64,000 nucleotides of DNA from Oxyruncus cristatus (GCA_013399855.1 VXAY01003172.1:94532-158531); one strand, 5' to 3'. Positions 16,939 to 30,766 are shown, counted from the stretch's first letter. Made by a program: numbers and translations. Notes: generated from the letters alone by a model not told the origin.

Positions 16939-16944
16939 AATAAA
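16939..16944 (+). promoter_or_regulatory. AAR2: AAR2 poly(A) signal
   Basis: AATAAA lies in the context TTCAAAATAAATCTC, with cleavage expected near 16958-16965. T-rich sequence (TTTGTTAATCTTTTGTCG) lies just upstream. Confidence 0.7.
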
Positions 16945-16965
16945 TCTCAAAAGAGCCTTGTCTAC

Positions 16966-17841
16966 AGAAAACATCTGAATGAATGGGGTTTAGGCAGTGA
17001 CACTACCTTCCCTTCCTCACTGGGATGTCCAGTGTTCCTGCAGATGATCTGTGACATCCAGTGGTGGAAGAGGGTACATGATGTGGCAGAAAGTGTGTTC
17101 TGGGAAGAAGGTGTGTGACGAAATGTTTCCAGATCATCAGGAAATTCCCACAGGGATGGGCCATTGGAAGCACTCGTTGCTGCTGGGAGCCTTTCCCTTC
17201 TTTTCACGGGGGCTCTGCACTCCACTCCTGAGGTGTCCAGGTCTGTCTGAAATGGATTCTGGATTGACCACAGGCCCTATGGGGAGGTTACTCTATATTT
17301 GGCAAGTTACTCCAGTTTGCTCTTAAGTCTTCCTTTCCATGCTTTCTTGTCCTTAACATCTTGAAATCTTTTGCATGGCAGTGTGACTGTGCTCTCCCTG
17401 CCTCCTTGCTCTGTGTTTGGATCCACAGGCAGAGTTCTCTTTCAAGTTGCTCCCAGCTTTGATGGGTAAGACCTTTTTTGGTTTGTTGGCTCTTTGCACC
17501 AGCCCAGTGGTTCTGGTGCTTGGCAGCAGAACACGGAACCCTGATGTCGGTAGGGAAGGGAGCAGGGAACCTGGGGCCCTGTCTGTCTGGAAGGGAGAGA
17601 GGAGCCACAGGGCTGGCCAGGCCATGTCAGTGCTCTCAGTCTCCTGGTAATGCTCCACTGCTTTGCTGGATCACTTGATTTGAGTTTGTTAAATCTCAAA
17701 ACCACTAACTGAAAATTAACTGTTTGTAATGGTCAGGTTTCCATGATGAACTACACTTTTAACAACTGAGAAAAGAGAATATAATTGTACTTCCATTGTG
17801 GTTTTTTTTTCCTTTTTGTTAGATGGTAGTAGGGGCAGCTA
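16966..17841. other. Intergenic, no feature recognised
   Basis: This is the sequence downstream of AAR2. The open frames here overlap one another on both strands and match nothing I know. Confidence 0.6.
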
Positions 17842-18175
17842 ATCCCAGAATGATTTGGGTTGGAAGGGATCTTACAGACAATCCAATCCCACCCCCTGCC
17901 ATGGGGAGGCATAGCTTCCACTAGACCAAGTTGCTCCAAGCCGTATCCAGCCTGGCCTTGAACACTTCCAGGGATGGGATAGCCACAGTATCTCTGGATA
18001 ATCTGTGCCAGGGTCCCACCACCCTTCCAGGGAAGAATATCTTCCTAATATCCCATCTGATTCTGGCCTCTGTCAGTTTAAAATCATTTCCCCTTGTCCT
18101 ATTCCTATCTGCCCATATAAAACATCCCTGTCCCTTGTTTTTATAAGCTCCCTTATATCTCTTATTATCTCTCAT
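17842..18175 (-). repeat. CR1 LINE fragment
   Basis: The reverse 3' end begins near ATCCCAGAATGATTTGGGTT and continues through CCAGCCTGGCCTTGAACAC and TTCCCCTTGTCCTATT. The terminal octamers are worn. Confidence 0.8.
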
Positions 18176-21100
18176 TATTATTTCTTATTAGACCACAAAA
18201 CAGGTGGGGAAGAGCCAGGCCATGGGGACACCGTCCCTCTGTTGGACAGGACACAGAAGCAGCGAACTTGCAGCTAAATGCAGGTTGGGATGTTCAGAAT
18301 CTGACTCCATTACATGACTCTGTTGCACACTTTGAGGGAAAAGGGAAGAGGGCACATAAAAGAGCAACTTGTTAGATGTTTGCAAAGGGGGGGGTTATAT
18401 AAATTTGGGGGGCAAAAGAGGGCAGTTATTCATGTTGGAGTCATCAGGAAGGAGGCTATAAAAGGCAAGTGGCGACATGTAATAGAAGGGATATTTTCTT
18501 GCCCTTCTATAGCCTTAGGCCAGCTCTGGTGATGATAACGTTTCCCCTTCCTCCAGCTGAGGCGTGTCTGTCATCAGAAACCAAAAGAGGGATTGTGGTG
18601 TGTGTAAATACACCTTGCTGCAAGCTAATGAAGTGTAATTTGTGATGCGTTTGCAGCTTTAATTCAGCACTGAATTCAGGTCAGGACGTGCAGCTTTCCC
18701 TGTGTTGTGCAGTGGTACTGAAGCATGAGGTACATTGGCCTCCTGCTTCTGTGGAGACCTGTCCAGCTGCCAGTGAGGAAATCGGCATCATTCCTGCCCT
18801 GTGACATGTGCCTTCGCTGCAAATTGGATTGGAGCAAGGGCCCTGCTTAGCCCCAGGTGAGGCTGATCCATTGGGAACCAGCAGTGGCATGAGCTGACCA
18901 CTGGGTACCCCCATAGCTACACTGCACCCTGCTTTCCCTGTGCGAAGCCCAGAGTGAGTGTATCCAACCCACAAAACTGCTCTTCCGTTCCTTTTCGCTG
19001 TCCCCACAGGCTCAGTGATGTTGGACAAACCAGAGTTTTCAGTCTTGGTTTTCTAGTGTGGGGCTTCCATGTTGTCCAGAGAGTTGCTTCTTGTTTCATT
19101 GGCCCTGCAAATTCAAAAGTGAGGAATGTGCTGCCTGAGGCTGTGGGAAGCTGCCTTCCTGTCCCAGTATTGCACTACTCCCTTTTTTTTGTTGGGAAGA
19201 GAAATGGCACATCTTGCTCTGATAGTTCACGTGGCTTCATTTGTGCTTTCCACCACCTCCTGCCTACTGCCAAAGCAAAAGCCACTGTCTGTTTTCAGGT
19301 GGGTTGGTGCCGATAACTCCGCCATGGCACTGGACAACATCTACAGTGTAGTTCTGCAGCTCAGGTTGGGTTTGTGGTTCTTCCTGTGGCACCAATGTCT
19401 GCAGACCTCCAGCAGCACCAATTTGTGTGGTATTAGATGTCACCCAAAAGTGTTCATCGTGTGCTCTAAATGCAAACTTCAGTTGAGAGAGGGCGGGTGG
19501 GAACGTGTGGAAAGTGATCAGTAGGTTGTTAGTACTGCAGTTTTAAATCTGAAGTGAGTGCAGGGTTAATGGTTATTTGAACCAGCAACTCTTCATTGGG
19601 GCTTTCACTTTTAGTGCTTAATGGTGAGTTGAATTTTTGGTTCTTTGCTCAGTGTTTTCTCACGGTAACCCTCCCTGTCTCTCAGCATCGTGGTTCAGCT
19701 CAGGTCTTTTTCTGGTTTTATTAGGTTTTTCTGTTGTTCGTTACAATTGTACCCTTATTTTTCTAATCCAGAAATAACATGGTAGATATCCATTTCTGCC
19801 TCTAACAATAACCAGGAGGGAGAGGTTTTTCAGGGTCTCTTAGACACAGACCACCTTTACTTGGAGCAACATTTATTTCTGCTATTGCTTTGGCAGCTGA
19901 ACATAGTCTGTACCAGCTGCTGCAGATGGAGTGGCTGGCACCAAGCTCCTGGAATATGGAAAAAGGTGGAGTGGAATGCCTTGGTTCCTTTCTCTGAAAA
20001 AGGAAATCGTCTTCCCCTGGAATTGCTGTTTATTGTCAAACAGCTACGACAGTGGCGTGTTCTGCAGCCCTGTTACTGTAAAAGGGATGCGTTGTGAGTG
20101 GTCATTCCTTCCCAGTGTGCTCAGCTATTCCACAGCCAGTTCTTCTCCCCTCTAAAAATGTGCCCCTCCTGTCCTGCTGTGGGCTGGGCAGGGTTGGGAT
20201 GTGGGAGTGCCATAGTCTGTCCCAAGTGGTGTACAAAACCCCAGAGTGGAGCTGGAGCAGGGATTGGGGGTTGCTCCGTAAAACATGGGCTGTGCTAGAG
20301 CCTGTAGTTAATGCAAAGGAGACATTGACTGTGCAGGAGCCTCATTAGGAGAGTGCAAACGAGATGCAATGCAGCCTCAATGCAAATAAACTCCAAATGG
20401 GTTAATCAATAGAAGGAAAAATCCATATAGCGGGCTCTCTGAGCCACTGCTTTGGGTGTGCTGGTCTGGCTCCTGGCCGTGCCTTGGTGGGTCTATGGGT
20501 TCATGAGGAAAGAGCTGCAGCAGAACTATGTCCTGCAGATGCAGCCTGGCCAGGTTGGCACCTTGTCCCCTTCCAGCAGAGCCCACAGGTTCCAGCAGCA
20601 CTTGGCCGCTGCAGCTGGAGGGGCTCCACAGATTTGGAATGAAAAGGCTGAGCTACAGTTCCTGCCAGGTCTCACCTTTGGGCAGACAGGAAGCAATAGG
20701 GGGAAGGACACAACAAGAGGATTCCCTTCTCTCATGCCTCCATCCCCAGAAGCATCCTCACCAGGCCACTCTCCTCAGTGGCCTGGCTGCAGGTGGTAAC
20801 TCCTGTGTCCCACGTGGGTCAAACAGGTTGCTTAACTGAAGTGCTGAGAAGTTGCCCAGATTTCAGATCCCTGAAGTGTTACCACTGGAATGTTTTCCCC
20901 CTCTGTAGCGGAGTTGCAGCTTATTCACTCTCTCAGGTGCCTTGCAAGGCTGACCTGGTAAGAGTAAGCAGCTGAGAGTTCTCCTGCAGTGCTTCTCTCC
21001 AATTAACTTACTCTCTCTGCCTGTAAAAATTACATCTCAAAGTCATTAAATAATTCAGGAAATCAGCTGGTATTTGGAGGAATAGCGAAGAGTGCAGACA

Positions 21101-21813
21101 TTGAGCAGGGAGCTCCTCAAACCCCCTGGGCTGGTGGTTGGGAGCCAGTGATTGCCAGGGCATGTGTGGGGTTCCCCAGAATGGGAGGTAGTTCTACCCT
21201 GTGCTGCAGCTTTCAGTAATTTGAAATCTTTTTTGCCCCCAAAGGCAGGTTTAGCCACATTTATTTCAGGAGGAGTTGATTTTAAAAGCAAAAGCTGCTT
21301 CTCCTCCCTAGCTCTGATGGCTGTGCTTGCATTCATTAGGAGGAGGGCAGCATAAAGGGAAATGCTGTAATATGGATGGCAAGTTTCAAGCCTAAATTTA
21401 TTAATAAATAACTATAAGGAAGGTGTCATTGGTTTATATTCAAAAATTCCTGATTTCTCCCTCCCACTGAAAGTGTGAGGAAAAGCCCACGGTGTCCACG
21501 AAGGCTTAACCCAGGCGTAGCTGTGGGCTCACCGGAGGCCACTGAGGTTTGGAAAAGAGGGACATCAAGGATGTTATTATTGAAAAAACTGGGTTTGGAA
21601 AAGAATTCCCGTTCCAGCAGTGAAGCAGACATGGGTTTGTCCTTGCTACGAAGGTATTGGATTTTGCATGAAACAAGAGGTGTTTCTTTTAACAGGACAG
21701 AATTTGGGATTCTTCTTCGCACTGAAGCAAGCAAAGAGATGGCTGTGTCTATTGGGAAAGGATCTCCAGTGGACAGGAATTTCCTTGGGAATCTGACCTG
21801 TTTCATCCTGTGG
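18176..21813. other. Intergenic, no gene recognised
   Basis: The sequence appears unique. It contains a small perfect hairpin (18482-18510) and two TATA-like sites just upstream of it (near 18396 and 18459). No coding family or large repeat was identified. Confidence 0.55.
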
Positions 21814-21851
21814 CTTTTTTTTTCTCTCTTTTTTCCCCCTCTTTTTTTTCT

Positions 21852-21894
<43 letters not shown>
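21814..21894 (+). repeat. Polypyrimidine tract with a run of 40 T
   Basis: Eighty bases are T with scattered C, ending in T from 21855 to 21894. It sits about 35 bases upstream of a + strand CR1 copy. The length in the assembly may be inexact. Confidence 0.9.
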
Positions 21895-21897
<3 letters not shown>

Positions 21898-21928
21898 GAA
21901 ATTAGCTTTGTTTAAACAAAGGCATGTA

Positions 21929-22198
21929 GTGACAGGCCAAGGGGGGGATGGCCTTAGGCTGACAGAGGGCAGGATTAGATGGGATATTGGGAAGAAATTC
22001 TTCCCTGTGAGGGTGGGGAGGCCCTGGCACAGGTTGCCCAGAGAAGCTGTGGCTGGCCCATCCTTGGAAGTGTCCAAGGCCAGGTTGGACAGTACTTGGA
22101 ACAACCTGAGCTAGTGGAAGGTGTCCCTGCCCATGACAGCGGGTGGAACTGGATGATGTTTAAGGTCCCTTCCAACCCAAGCCATTCTGGGATTCTAA
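21929..22198 (+). repeat. CR1 LINE fragment
   Basis: It contains GGGCAGGATTAGATGGGATA, GGTTGCCCAGAGAAGCTGTG and TTCCAACCCAAGCCATTC, and ends at TGGGATTCTA. All four match other copies in the window (for example 34838 and 40050). Confidence 0.9.
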
Positions 22199-25100
22199 AC
22201 AGTGGGGGTTCCCGTTAATTGTTTTTCAGGAATCAGTGTTAAGTGCTCCAAGCTAATTCTGCCAGTGGAAGGTCAGCAGAGACACAAGTTAGCTGTGGGA
22301 CTCTGCCTTTACTGTGGAAGTTGCTCGTCATTTCACTGGCCTGGTAAGAAGCTTGTGAATTAATGTTCCAGGAGCAGTCCTCTAGTGGTGGGAGTTTTTA
22401 CGGCTTCCCTGAAAATACCTTTACTTTTGTTCTGGGAGGGAGGGGCTGCTTGCTTGGCCTTCCTGGTTGGGTTCCTGTGAGGAGCATCGATGGCAGGAGC
22501 ACAGCCTTCAAAACAAACTTTACTGTTAAAATTTGATTGGATAGAGCAAGCTGCTCCTGTGCAGAGTAGGGGTTTCAGAGCAGGAGAGGGACCTCTGGGT
22601 GGCTCCATCCTCACAGGTTTGGTGTCAGATATTGGGATTTCTGCACCTGTGCTACACGAACAACTTTGTGTTCCTGATCCATCCATATATTTTAAGTACT
22701 CAGTGGCAGTGAATATTCATGCCTGGCTGGAGACAGTCCTACTCCAGCCAATCCAAGGAATTCTTTATAGCAGGTATTTATTCCTGGAAGCGTTGCATCA
22801 TCAGTGAACACTGTGACATCCCAAGTTATACTGGACATCCCAGCTTGAAGCTGAGGCCCTGAGTCCTCATGATTTGGAAGGGACTGGCTGCTCCATCACT
22901 CAGTATTGCCCACTCCATGGAGCAACAGAGCAGGCTTTGCACCACGTAGTTCTGCAACAATCTGCATTTCAGGGATGGTTGTTCTCTTCAAGCAGAGGTT
23001 GACTGTTTCCAGTAACAGGAAGTGAATTGTTCTTTAATAAGGTTTGATGGAGGATTTTATGTGGCCACATTAATATGTATTCACTTAGCACTGCCTGATC
23101 CTTCTCTGCACAAGTTCTCGTGCCCTTCAGGCTGATGTGAGCTGCTTAAACACATACAATGGCCCATCCTTGTGCTGAGGGGACCCTGATGGGATCCCCT
23201 GCTCTGCCTTTGGGGATTGCTCTCTCCAGGGAAGAGCAGTGGCTCTAGAGCAGAGTAGTGACAGAGTGGGGTACAGTGACATGGGCTCTTGCCACAGGAC
23301 TTCCTGACCATCTCTGTAAGATCCATGAATCTCACTGAAGTGAATTCCTGGCATCCGGGCAGGAGGGGATGAAGTGGGGATGAGCTGGCAAACCTTGCAG
23401 CAGCTGGTGAGAGGAGTCAGGCAGAAGTGCTGGGTGGCCTCTTGGGCTCAATTCTGCCATTTGTCTAAAACACAGCCTCTTGTCTGGGGGTAATTTTGTT
23501 TTGTTTTTCAAGCAGCCCCTTCAGGATTTAAAAAGCATCACTTGAGAATCAGCTGAGCTTCACAGACTTCTGAGAGACCTTCCACATACAGTCACTGCAG
23601 CAGGGACTGGTTAAACACGTCACCCAGGTGTGCTGGGTGTGCTCGGGGCCTCTAATGGCTTTATTTCATTAGCATGAGCTCACTGGAAAGGGCTATGCAT
23701 GTTCATCGCTGCTGAAACTTCACACTGCCCACGTGTGTTCATTTAACTGACTTATTTTCTTAACAAGACCAATAACCAGTGTGAACTAATGTTCCTTCTG
23801 GGGCTCTCACTCATTTCATTCCTCAGCAGAACTGGATAGGTCAAGAGCTCTCCTGCATTAGCAAGAAGATGTTCCACCTTCCTTATTATCCCCCGTTCCC
23901 TGCAAAGATTCTTTTAAACTCCCAAAGAAAACCTTTGATTGACATTTTTGCTACCTCTTCCTTTGCTTCTTCAGTGACAAAACTTTTTTATTGCTAATTC
24001 AAAAGACAGACAACTCCTCTGATTGTGTCAGGGGTCCTAATCCAAATTTAATGTGACTTAACTCCATCAATATTCCCATGCTTCAGGACTGAAAGCAGAC
24101 AGCAGGTTTTATTCCATGTCAGCAGTAAAACACCTTTTTTTTCCATGTTTCTCTCAGTAAAAAGCATGGTGGCTTTACCAGTGTCCCCAAGGAGGGTCCC
24201 TCAGAACTGACTGGCATGTGTGTGCAGCCTTAGGTGTGTGGATGCTCACAAAGGTGAGGTGCCAGTGTGTGGATCACACAGCTGAAGGTACTCAGCAGTT
24301 GGGTGGGTTTGGGCTCTGCTTCTTCCCTGGTTCCTGCCAGTGCTCCTCAGAACCCTTTCTCTCCCTCTTGTCGTGTGGTTGGTGATGGGGGGGACTCAAG
24401 GCTGTGTGGTTTCTGTTCTTGCAGGGCAGGAGGGGAGGTTCTGGAGAGAGACACCCCTAGGAAGGGGCTCTGGGGCTGCAGCCAGCCTGGGCCCTCCCCC
24501 AATGTGCTGAGTAGGCACTGTTGTAAAGCAGGTGTAAAGTGCTCCATGGAGGAAGGGGTGAGCGTGGCTGCAGCTGGATGTTCTGAGGATGTCTCAAAAA
24601 TCAGAGCACTGCTGCCAGGCAGTGAAGTGGGTTTGTTTGGTGTGTGAGCAGGGGTTGCTGCAACCAGCCTGGTTGCTGGGACAGGACCCGCACAGCCCTG
24701 ACTGTGGTGCTCATGGCAGAGGCTTGTGGCCACAAAGTGAAGCCAGCAGGAGCTATGCTTGTCCTGCAGGTAGTGGAGGTGAGGGAAGCACCAAGGAACA
24801 GGATGTCCTGCTCAACTGCTGCATGACAACTGCTGTTAACCCATACCCTTGTCTATGCCTGGTTTTCAAAGCTGTTTCTCCTCCTCCCCACCTGACTGGT
24901 TTTCCCCTATGCTGCTTATCCTGGCCTTCCCTGCTTCTGTTGTGAATTGATGAGAAAATGCAGTATCTGAAAGCTGTGCATGACTTTCCTGCCTCCCTGA
25001 CCTGGTTGCTTCCTGAAGGGAATGAGAATGAGTGGATGGATGAGTGACCAAGGTACCTGCCCTCCTACTGGCCCCTGCTTGGTGTGGTGGCTGCACAGAC

Positions 25101-28100
25101 CTTGACCACAAGATGTGAACCTGTCCTGTGTGATGGGGTATAGACGTATAAGCAAAGTGCCCAGGGTGGTGTGGCTGGTCCTACACTGACACAACATCAG
25201 CAGAAGAGCTCTTTGCCCTGGAGAACCAGCAGAGTCAAAGCCAGGGATGGAGACTGTGCCTGGGCTGAGGGATGAGGGCACTGATTAGATCTAGCTCATC
25301 AGAGGTGTGAAGGTGTAGAGATGCTGAGGTGTCTGGGCCTGAAGGACTGGAGGGGCCACGGGCTGGGCTGAGAAGGTGTTGGAAGTGTTCCACTCCCTCC
25401 CAGCTTCAGAGCCCTGTGCGGCACCAGCATCCAGGAAAACACACAGTGGGATCTCCAGGAGAGCACTGTGCTGGTTGAACCTGTACAGATCTAGGGAGGA
25501 GAGCAGTGGTTTGCTCTGAAGGCTTTCCCCTCTGTAGATGGTGGCCTTTGTGTTTGGGAGATGGGTCAGTAGCAGGTTTTAGGAGATGGAATGTGAATGC
25601 TTGTTTGGATTTAGCAGGAAGACACAAGGAACGTAGTTTTGGGAGATGTTTGAATAAGGTGAGGGGTGCTGCAGGTAGGATGAATAGCTGACCGTATGAT
25701 TTGGATGAAGCGAGGTTGTGTCTGGTATGAGGAAAGACAGCAAAATCTGACTGCGTTGATGGCTGGGGAGATGGGATGGAGGAAGACAATCTCTGCCTCC
25801 ACCTCCACAGTTCTTCCCTGTGATGTGCTGGGACAGGGCTCCGGGCAGTGAAGAGCTCAATCCTGGTACTGCAAGTAGCCAGAGCCAGGGAATGGTCTCT
25901 GCAGCTCACAGCAGGGAGCAGAGCCATGTGGGTGCCTGTGGGAGGTCCCAGTTCTACAGTGAGGGAAATATGCTGGTGGGAAGATGACTTGGAGTGGCAG
26001 GATTTCCCCCAAAGCACAGCAGGATGAGGGGGGATGGTCCTGCTGTGAGGCAGAGCTGCAGGGACATCCTCTTCCAGCCCTTGCAGCTGGATGTGCTCCT
26101 GAGCTGGAGGCTAACACGTGGAAGGAGCAACCCCAAGGGGTACCTTGATATTGCCCTGAACTCCACCATATGCTGTGGGGGAGATGGATGGAAAGCAGGA
26201 AGAGCCCCTTTGTCCTGCAGGCTGCTGGCTGTGCTGGGGCTGAGGGATGCAGGCTACCCTGGGGAGCACCTCCTGGCAGCATACAGGGCGCTGGTGCTTC
26301 CCCAGGCCCTACTGAGCCTGTGTCACCCTTTTGGTGGGCAGTGGAGTCACTGGGCAGTGCTCTGCTTGTCAGTCCCTATGCAGCTGCCATGTGCTATGAA
26401 GACTACAGGAAATAATCCTTCTCCCTGTGTCTTTCCAAGCAAGGAGGGCTCATGTAGAGAACAGGAGGAGCTTTTCCTTGAGGTCACCTTTCCTGGTGTG
26501 GTTCTGCTTTCCTTCTGATCCTGTCTGGACAACATCTGTTCGATTATCTGACCTCTTGCAGCAGTGCCTGAAGCTGCTCATGGAGGAGGCCTGCACTCTC
26601 CTGTGATGCTGCTGGAAGTCTAATATTTGAGTGTGGTGTGAGCTGGCTGCTGTCCTCAGTCCTGCCCCCTTCCCAAAGGACAGCATAGCTTATGACCAGT
26701 GCCGCTTCTGACAGCCCTGCAGCAAGTGCCCTCACAGCATGTTCATTTTTTTACTTCCCTGAGCCCTGGTCCCAGGCAGGGCAGGATCCAGCACTGGCAG
26801 GGCAGGAGGAGGTCATGGCCACCCACGCAGGAATAGGGTGAGGACTGCTCCCCTTCACAGGCTGTGAGTTGGCCCCGACCCTGTTCTGTGGGTGGAGTTC
26901 ACAGTTGTCCCTGGGAAATGTCGTGGAGTGTCCCAAGCCCTAAGAGCTCTGTTTGTCTGAAGCTGGCAGTGAGTTATGCTTGCATTTCACCAAGGAAACT
27001 GGGTAACATGATCTCAGCTGGCACAGTGAGAGTGTGACAGAGCCAGGAGGAGCCCAAAGGCTTCTTCAAACATCGTCCTAGCCTCTCCTGCTTCTCCCCC
27101 GCCAATGCCCCAGCCAAGCTGCATCTGACTGTTGGACAACACTGGTACCTGCTATCTGCCCCACTGCTGCATGTCCTGCTCAGGACTTGCGGTGGCATTG
27201 GGAGTGCAGGTGGCTTGTGGCCCAGGGGTGAGCCTGATGGTGGAGCCCTGACTCCTTGGTGTCACATAGGTCCTGGGAGGAGTTCCTGGCTCTGGCTGAG
27301 TGCCACGCTGCCTGCCTGGCACAGTGGGAGGAGCAGTGAGTGTCCTCTACCCACGTGTAGCAGCCCCAGGTGCGGAGGAATTGAGGAGCAAGTAATTGCT
27401 GTGCTCCATAAGAAGAAATAAATAAAAAGGATTTTGCAATGGAGTGTAATCTCCTGGGGAAGAAATTGCAGCTCTGCTCCACCCACACCATGCCTGAGTG
27501 GCCTTTGTGCACTGACTTATTCCTCTTTCCTGAAGACCGTGGGCAGGGTTGTCACCCGCTGCTGGGGGGGCTCTGCTGTCCACCATGGGCAGGACCAGGG
27601 CTGTCTGCCCCCTTGTCTTTGTGCTGAGCTGCTGGGACAGCTAAGGGGGCCTGCAAGGGACCTCAGGATTTCAGCTCTGGGTGACTGTGGTCCTCCAGGA
27701 GCTCTCATGACTACACCTGGTCTGGTAACTCACCTGGCCCTGCCAAGGCTTCCCCCTCTATCAGTGCTGTCAGTCTGTCTGCCTCCTCCTTAGCCCACAC
27801 ATCCTGTGATCCCAGGGTACTCAGTGTGTGTCAGTGTCCCCTGCACATGCTCTGCAGTGACGGGTGGGACTGTGGTGCGTGATGGGCTGAAATCTGGGAA
27901 TAGAGTTTGAACAAACAGCCCCAGCTCTGTGAGCAGGCTGCTGGTGCCACTGGTCCTGCTGGTGCTTGGTGGAGGCTGGCTGACAGTGCAGAGAGCATCT
28001 GGGGGATGCATAATTTACCTAGACATTAATATTAATGACCAACCTAGCCTAAGGCCTTGTAAAACCAATCAGTAACACAACTGCTCCTGTGGCTGCCTGG

Positions 28101-28650
28101 AGGGCTCATTTCCTCACCGGCTTTGCTGGGGTCCTCAGCTCCTGTCTTGGCACCAGGTGAGGGGGTGGAAGGCAGCTCTTGAGGGCCTGTTGCTGCTCCC
28201 CAGGGCCCTGCAGGAGTTTGGCCTATACCTCTGCAGCACAGCACAGCCTCAGGACTCCTTGCCTCACCTTTCCTTCCAGACACACGGTACATTTTCACAG
28301 AAGTAGCTTTGTGACTGAATTTCTTTTGTTTATTTTTTTCTCTCTCTTGGGCTCAGCTTATCCAGATGCCTCTTTTCCACCCTGGTGCTGTAAGTTACTG
28401 TCCAGTCACCATTCAGATTGGCCCAACTAGCATAGCATGGTGTACATGTCAGTGTTCTGGTACTAAGGGTAGGTTAGCGTTTCCGGAAAAGAACCTCTAT
28501 TCCCGTGTTCAGCTCTATTCAGACCTTTATGGCTTGATGCCCTGAGGCTATCCCAAAGGAGCTGATCCCATGAAAATGGAGCCCAAGGCTGATCCCAGAG
28601 CCAGTGGCTGTGCCAACAAGGACACAATACCCTTTCGGAAATTATCAGAC
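22199..28650. other. Intergenic, no gene recognised
   Basis: In 6.4 kb no CR1 or LTR stands out. Long overlapping open frames on both strands near 25.4-26.5 kb reflect moderate GC content and show no domain, splice pattern or family match that I can support. Confidence 0.5.
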
Positions 28651-28940
28651 TATCCTGGAATTATTAAGGTTGGAAAAGACCTCTAAGATCATCAAGCCAA
28701 ACCATTCCCTCAGCTCTGCCATGTTCACCACTAAACCACGTCCCCAAGTGCCACATCCACATGTTTTTGAACACCTCCAGAGATGGTGACTCCACCACTG
28801 CCCTGGGCAGCCTGTTCCAATGCCTGGACCACCCTTTCTTTGAAGAAATTTTCCCTAATATCCAATCTAAACCTCCCCGCCCCAACTTGAGGCCATTTCC
28901 TCTTATTCTGTTACTCCTTACCTGGGAGAAGAATGCAGCC
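28651..28940 (-). repeat. CR1 LINE fragment
   Basis: The reverse copy carries AAGGTTGGAAAAGACCTCTA, ACTAAACCACGTCCCCAAGT and CTGCCCTGGGCAGCCTGTTC. It is the same subfamily as the copy at 46508. The stretch after about 28940 diverges. Confidence 0.8.
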
Positions 28941-30766
28941 TCCTTTCTTGCTCCAAATTGTCGCCACTTCTGGAGGCGAAAACATCTGAGAACTTTCCTG
29001 AGGGCCTCTACAGGGAGCCTGGTCCTTTGAACAGCCACAGCCTCATGGGCTGACCACCCTACCTGTGCCTGTTGAGCAGCACCCCAGTACTTTGGAAACA
29101 TTCTCCTAGTTCTGGTTCCCTCATCCCCAGTGATATGGTCTCCCAGCAGCCTTGGAGAAAACATTGCAAGTAGTGGCACCGTCAAAGTTTAGGAGAGGTT
29201 GGCAGCGTGGAAAGAGTGGATGGGAGGAAGGTATTAAGAGAAGGATAATGCACCAGCTACTTTCCAGCTGTCCTCACTCCAGTGTCACTTCCAACGCATT
29301 TACATATGTGCACATCACAGCAGGAAGGCACAGAAAGGGCCCTACAGTGCCTGGGGCTGGGATTTAGCAGGGTTCTGTGTGCAGAGCAATGTTTTGCCTA
29401 TGGAGTAAAGGTGCAGCAATAGTGTCCCCTTGACACTCCTGCTCTGACCTTCCTTGTCCTTTCCTCTGCAGTCACCTTGGCCTTTTTTTCTAGGAACTCT
29501 TGAATTGTTTAAACCTGAGTAAGCCTTCCAGTTTCAGGGCTGGAAGGCAGGACCTGCTTTCTTCTGTAATGGCTGCATTTGAGCAAACTTTCCTCCCAGC
29601 AAATGGGAGACTGAATGGAGACCATCATGCAGCTTTTCTTTCTTCTGCTAATGCTCGGTTCCTAGTGAGGAGGGAAGCTCTGGCTCCTGCCAACCAAGTG
29701 GTGCAATGTCATTAAAGCTCTGAAGCAGCAAAATGCTTAAGAATATCTTTGAGGTGCTTTCCAGAGCCTGGAGTGAAAGTTCACAGCTGCAGTGCAAGGC
29801 TGAGCCCAAGCAGTTGCTTGGAGGAGCTCTCCTTCCCCAGCTCTGGGCCAGCAGATGGGACAGCCAGGACCAAAGTCCAGCCCCTTCCCTGGGAATCATG
29901 CTGCTCACTGGGACAGGACACTTCCCTGAAGAACCATTAGAAAGTGAGTAGGAAGGTGTCTGTGTGTGGCAGAAAGGTTTGTGTTTCCCTGGAAAAGCTG
30001 ACCATACACTTGGTTTTTTTGTTTATGTCCTGAAGCTTTGAGCCATGGTGGGGAACACATTTGAGTGGGCAATTTGGTTCCCTTGCAGAGCATTCTTACC
30101 TTTCATTGATAAATTAAGGACTATCATGTTCAGGATGTGTGTGGGATGTGCTTGGGTCCTCATTCACATTTCTGGTGGGGTTTGGAACTGCCTGGGTGTC
30201 TGAGACACAGTAGAAGGCTGGCCCAGGACTGGGAGGGCTGTGGCTGCTGTCAAGGAGTGCCAGAGGTGCTACTTCATTGCCTGGTGGAAGTGACTCAGGA
30301 ACCCCGACTCAGAGCTGTGGGTCCGCGGTCAAACCCTCCTGCACAGCCCTGATGCCCTCCCTGCACCCCACAGCTCCTGTTCCCCACACATGCCTTGCTG
30401 TTTCAGGGCAGGATGGGAAGTGGGGAAGGGAGGGGGGGTGCAGCAGGGAACCCTGTTTCCAGCACGTGCTGTACCAGGGAGGGAAGAGAGGCTGTGGAGT
30501 GTGGAGGCATCGGCTGTGCCTTGTGCCGCATTGCATTTCTCATCCCTTCTCCTCCCTGCTGCTGCCCTCATTTAGCTGCTTTTTGTAGATGAAAAGTGGC
30601 CTTTAAAATATAGGACAAGGTCATTCTTCCCTCCCCATGCAGCCAGTGCAGCCCGTGCGTGGTGCTTGGTGTCAGCAGCTCTGCAGAGGCAGTGCCTGCA
30701 GATGCCCACCAGGACATGATGCCGTGGGTGCCTCTGGGTGGGCCCTGCAGTGGCAAGGGGGAAGGG
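28941..30766. other. Intergenic, no gene recognised
   Basis: No repeat or gene signature was found between the two CR1 copies. Confidence 0.55.

Larger units (their letters stand above)
16058..16965 (+). other. AAR2: AAR2 3' untranslated region
   Basis: About 0.9 kb run from the stop to the AATAAA at 16939. A CR1 fragment (16302-16400) is embedded in the UTR, so mature AAR2 mRNA probably carries repeat-derived sequence. No second convincing poly(A) signal was seen upstream. Confidence 0.7.

Noticed and set aside
25406..26518. Overlapping frames of 203 and 174 codons, possible gene
   Set aside because: They occupy both strands of the same region, have no known domain, and lack supporting splice sites or promoter.
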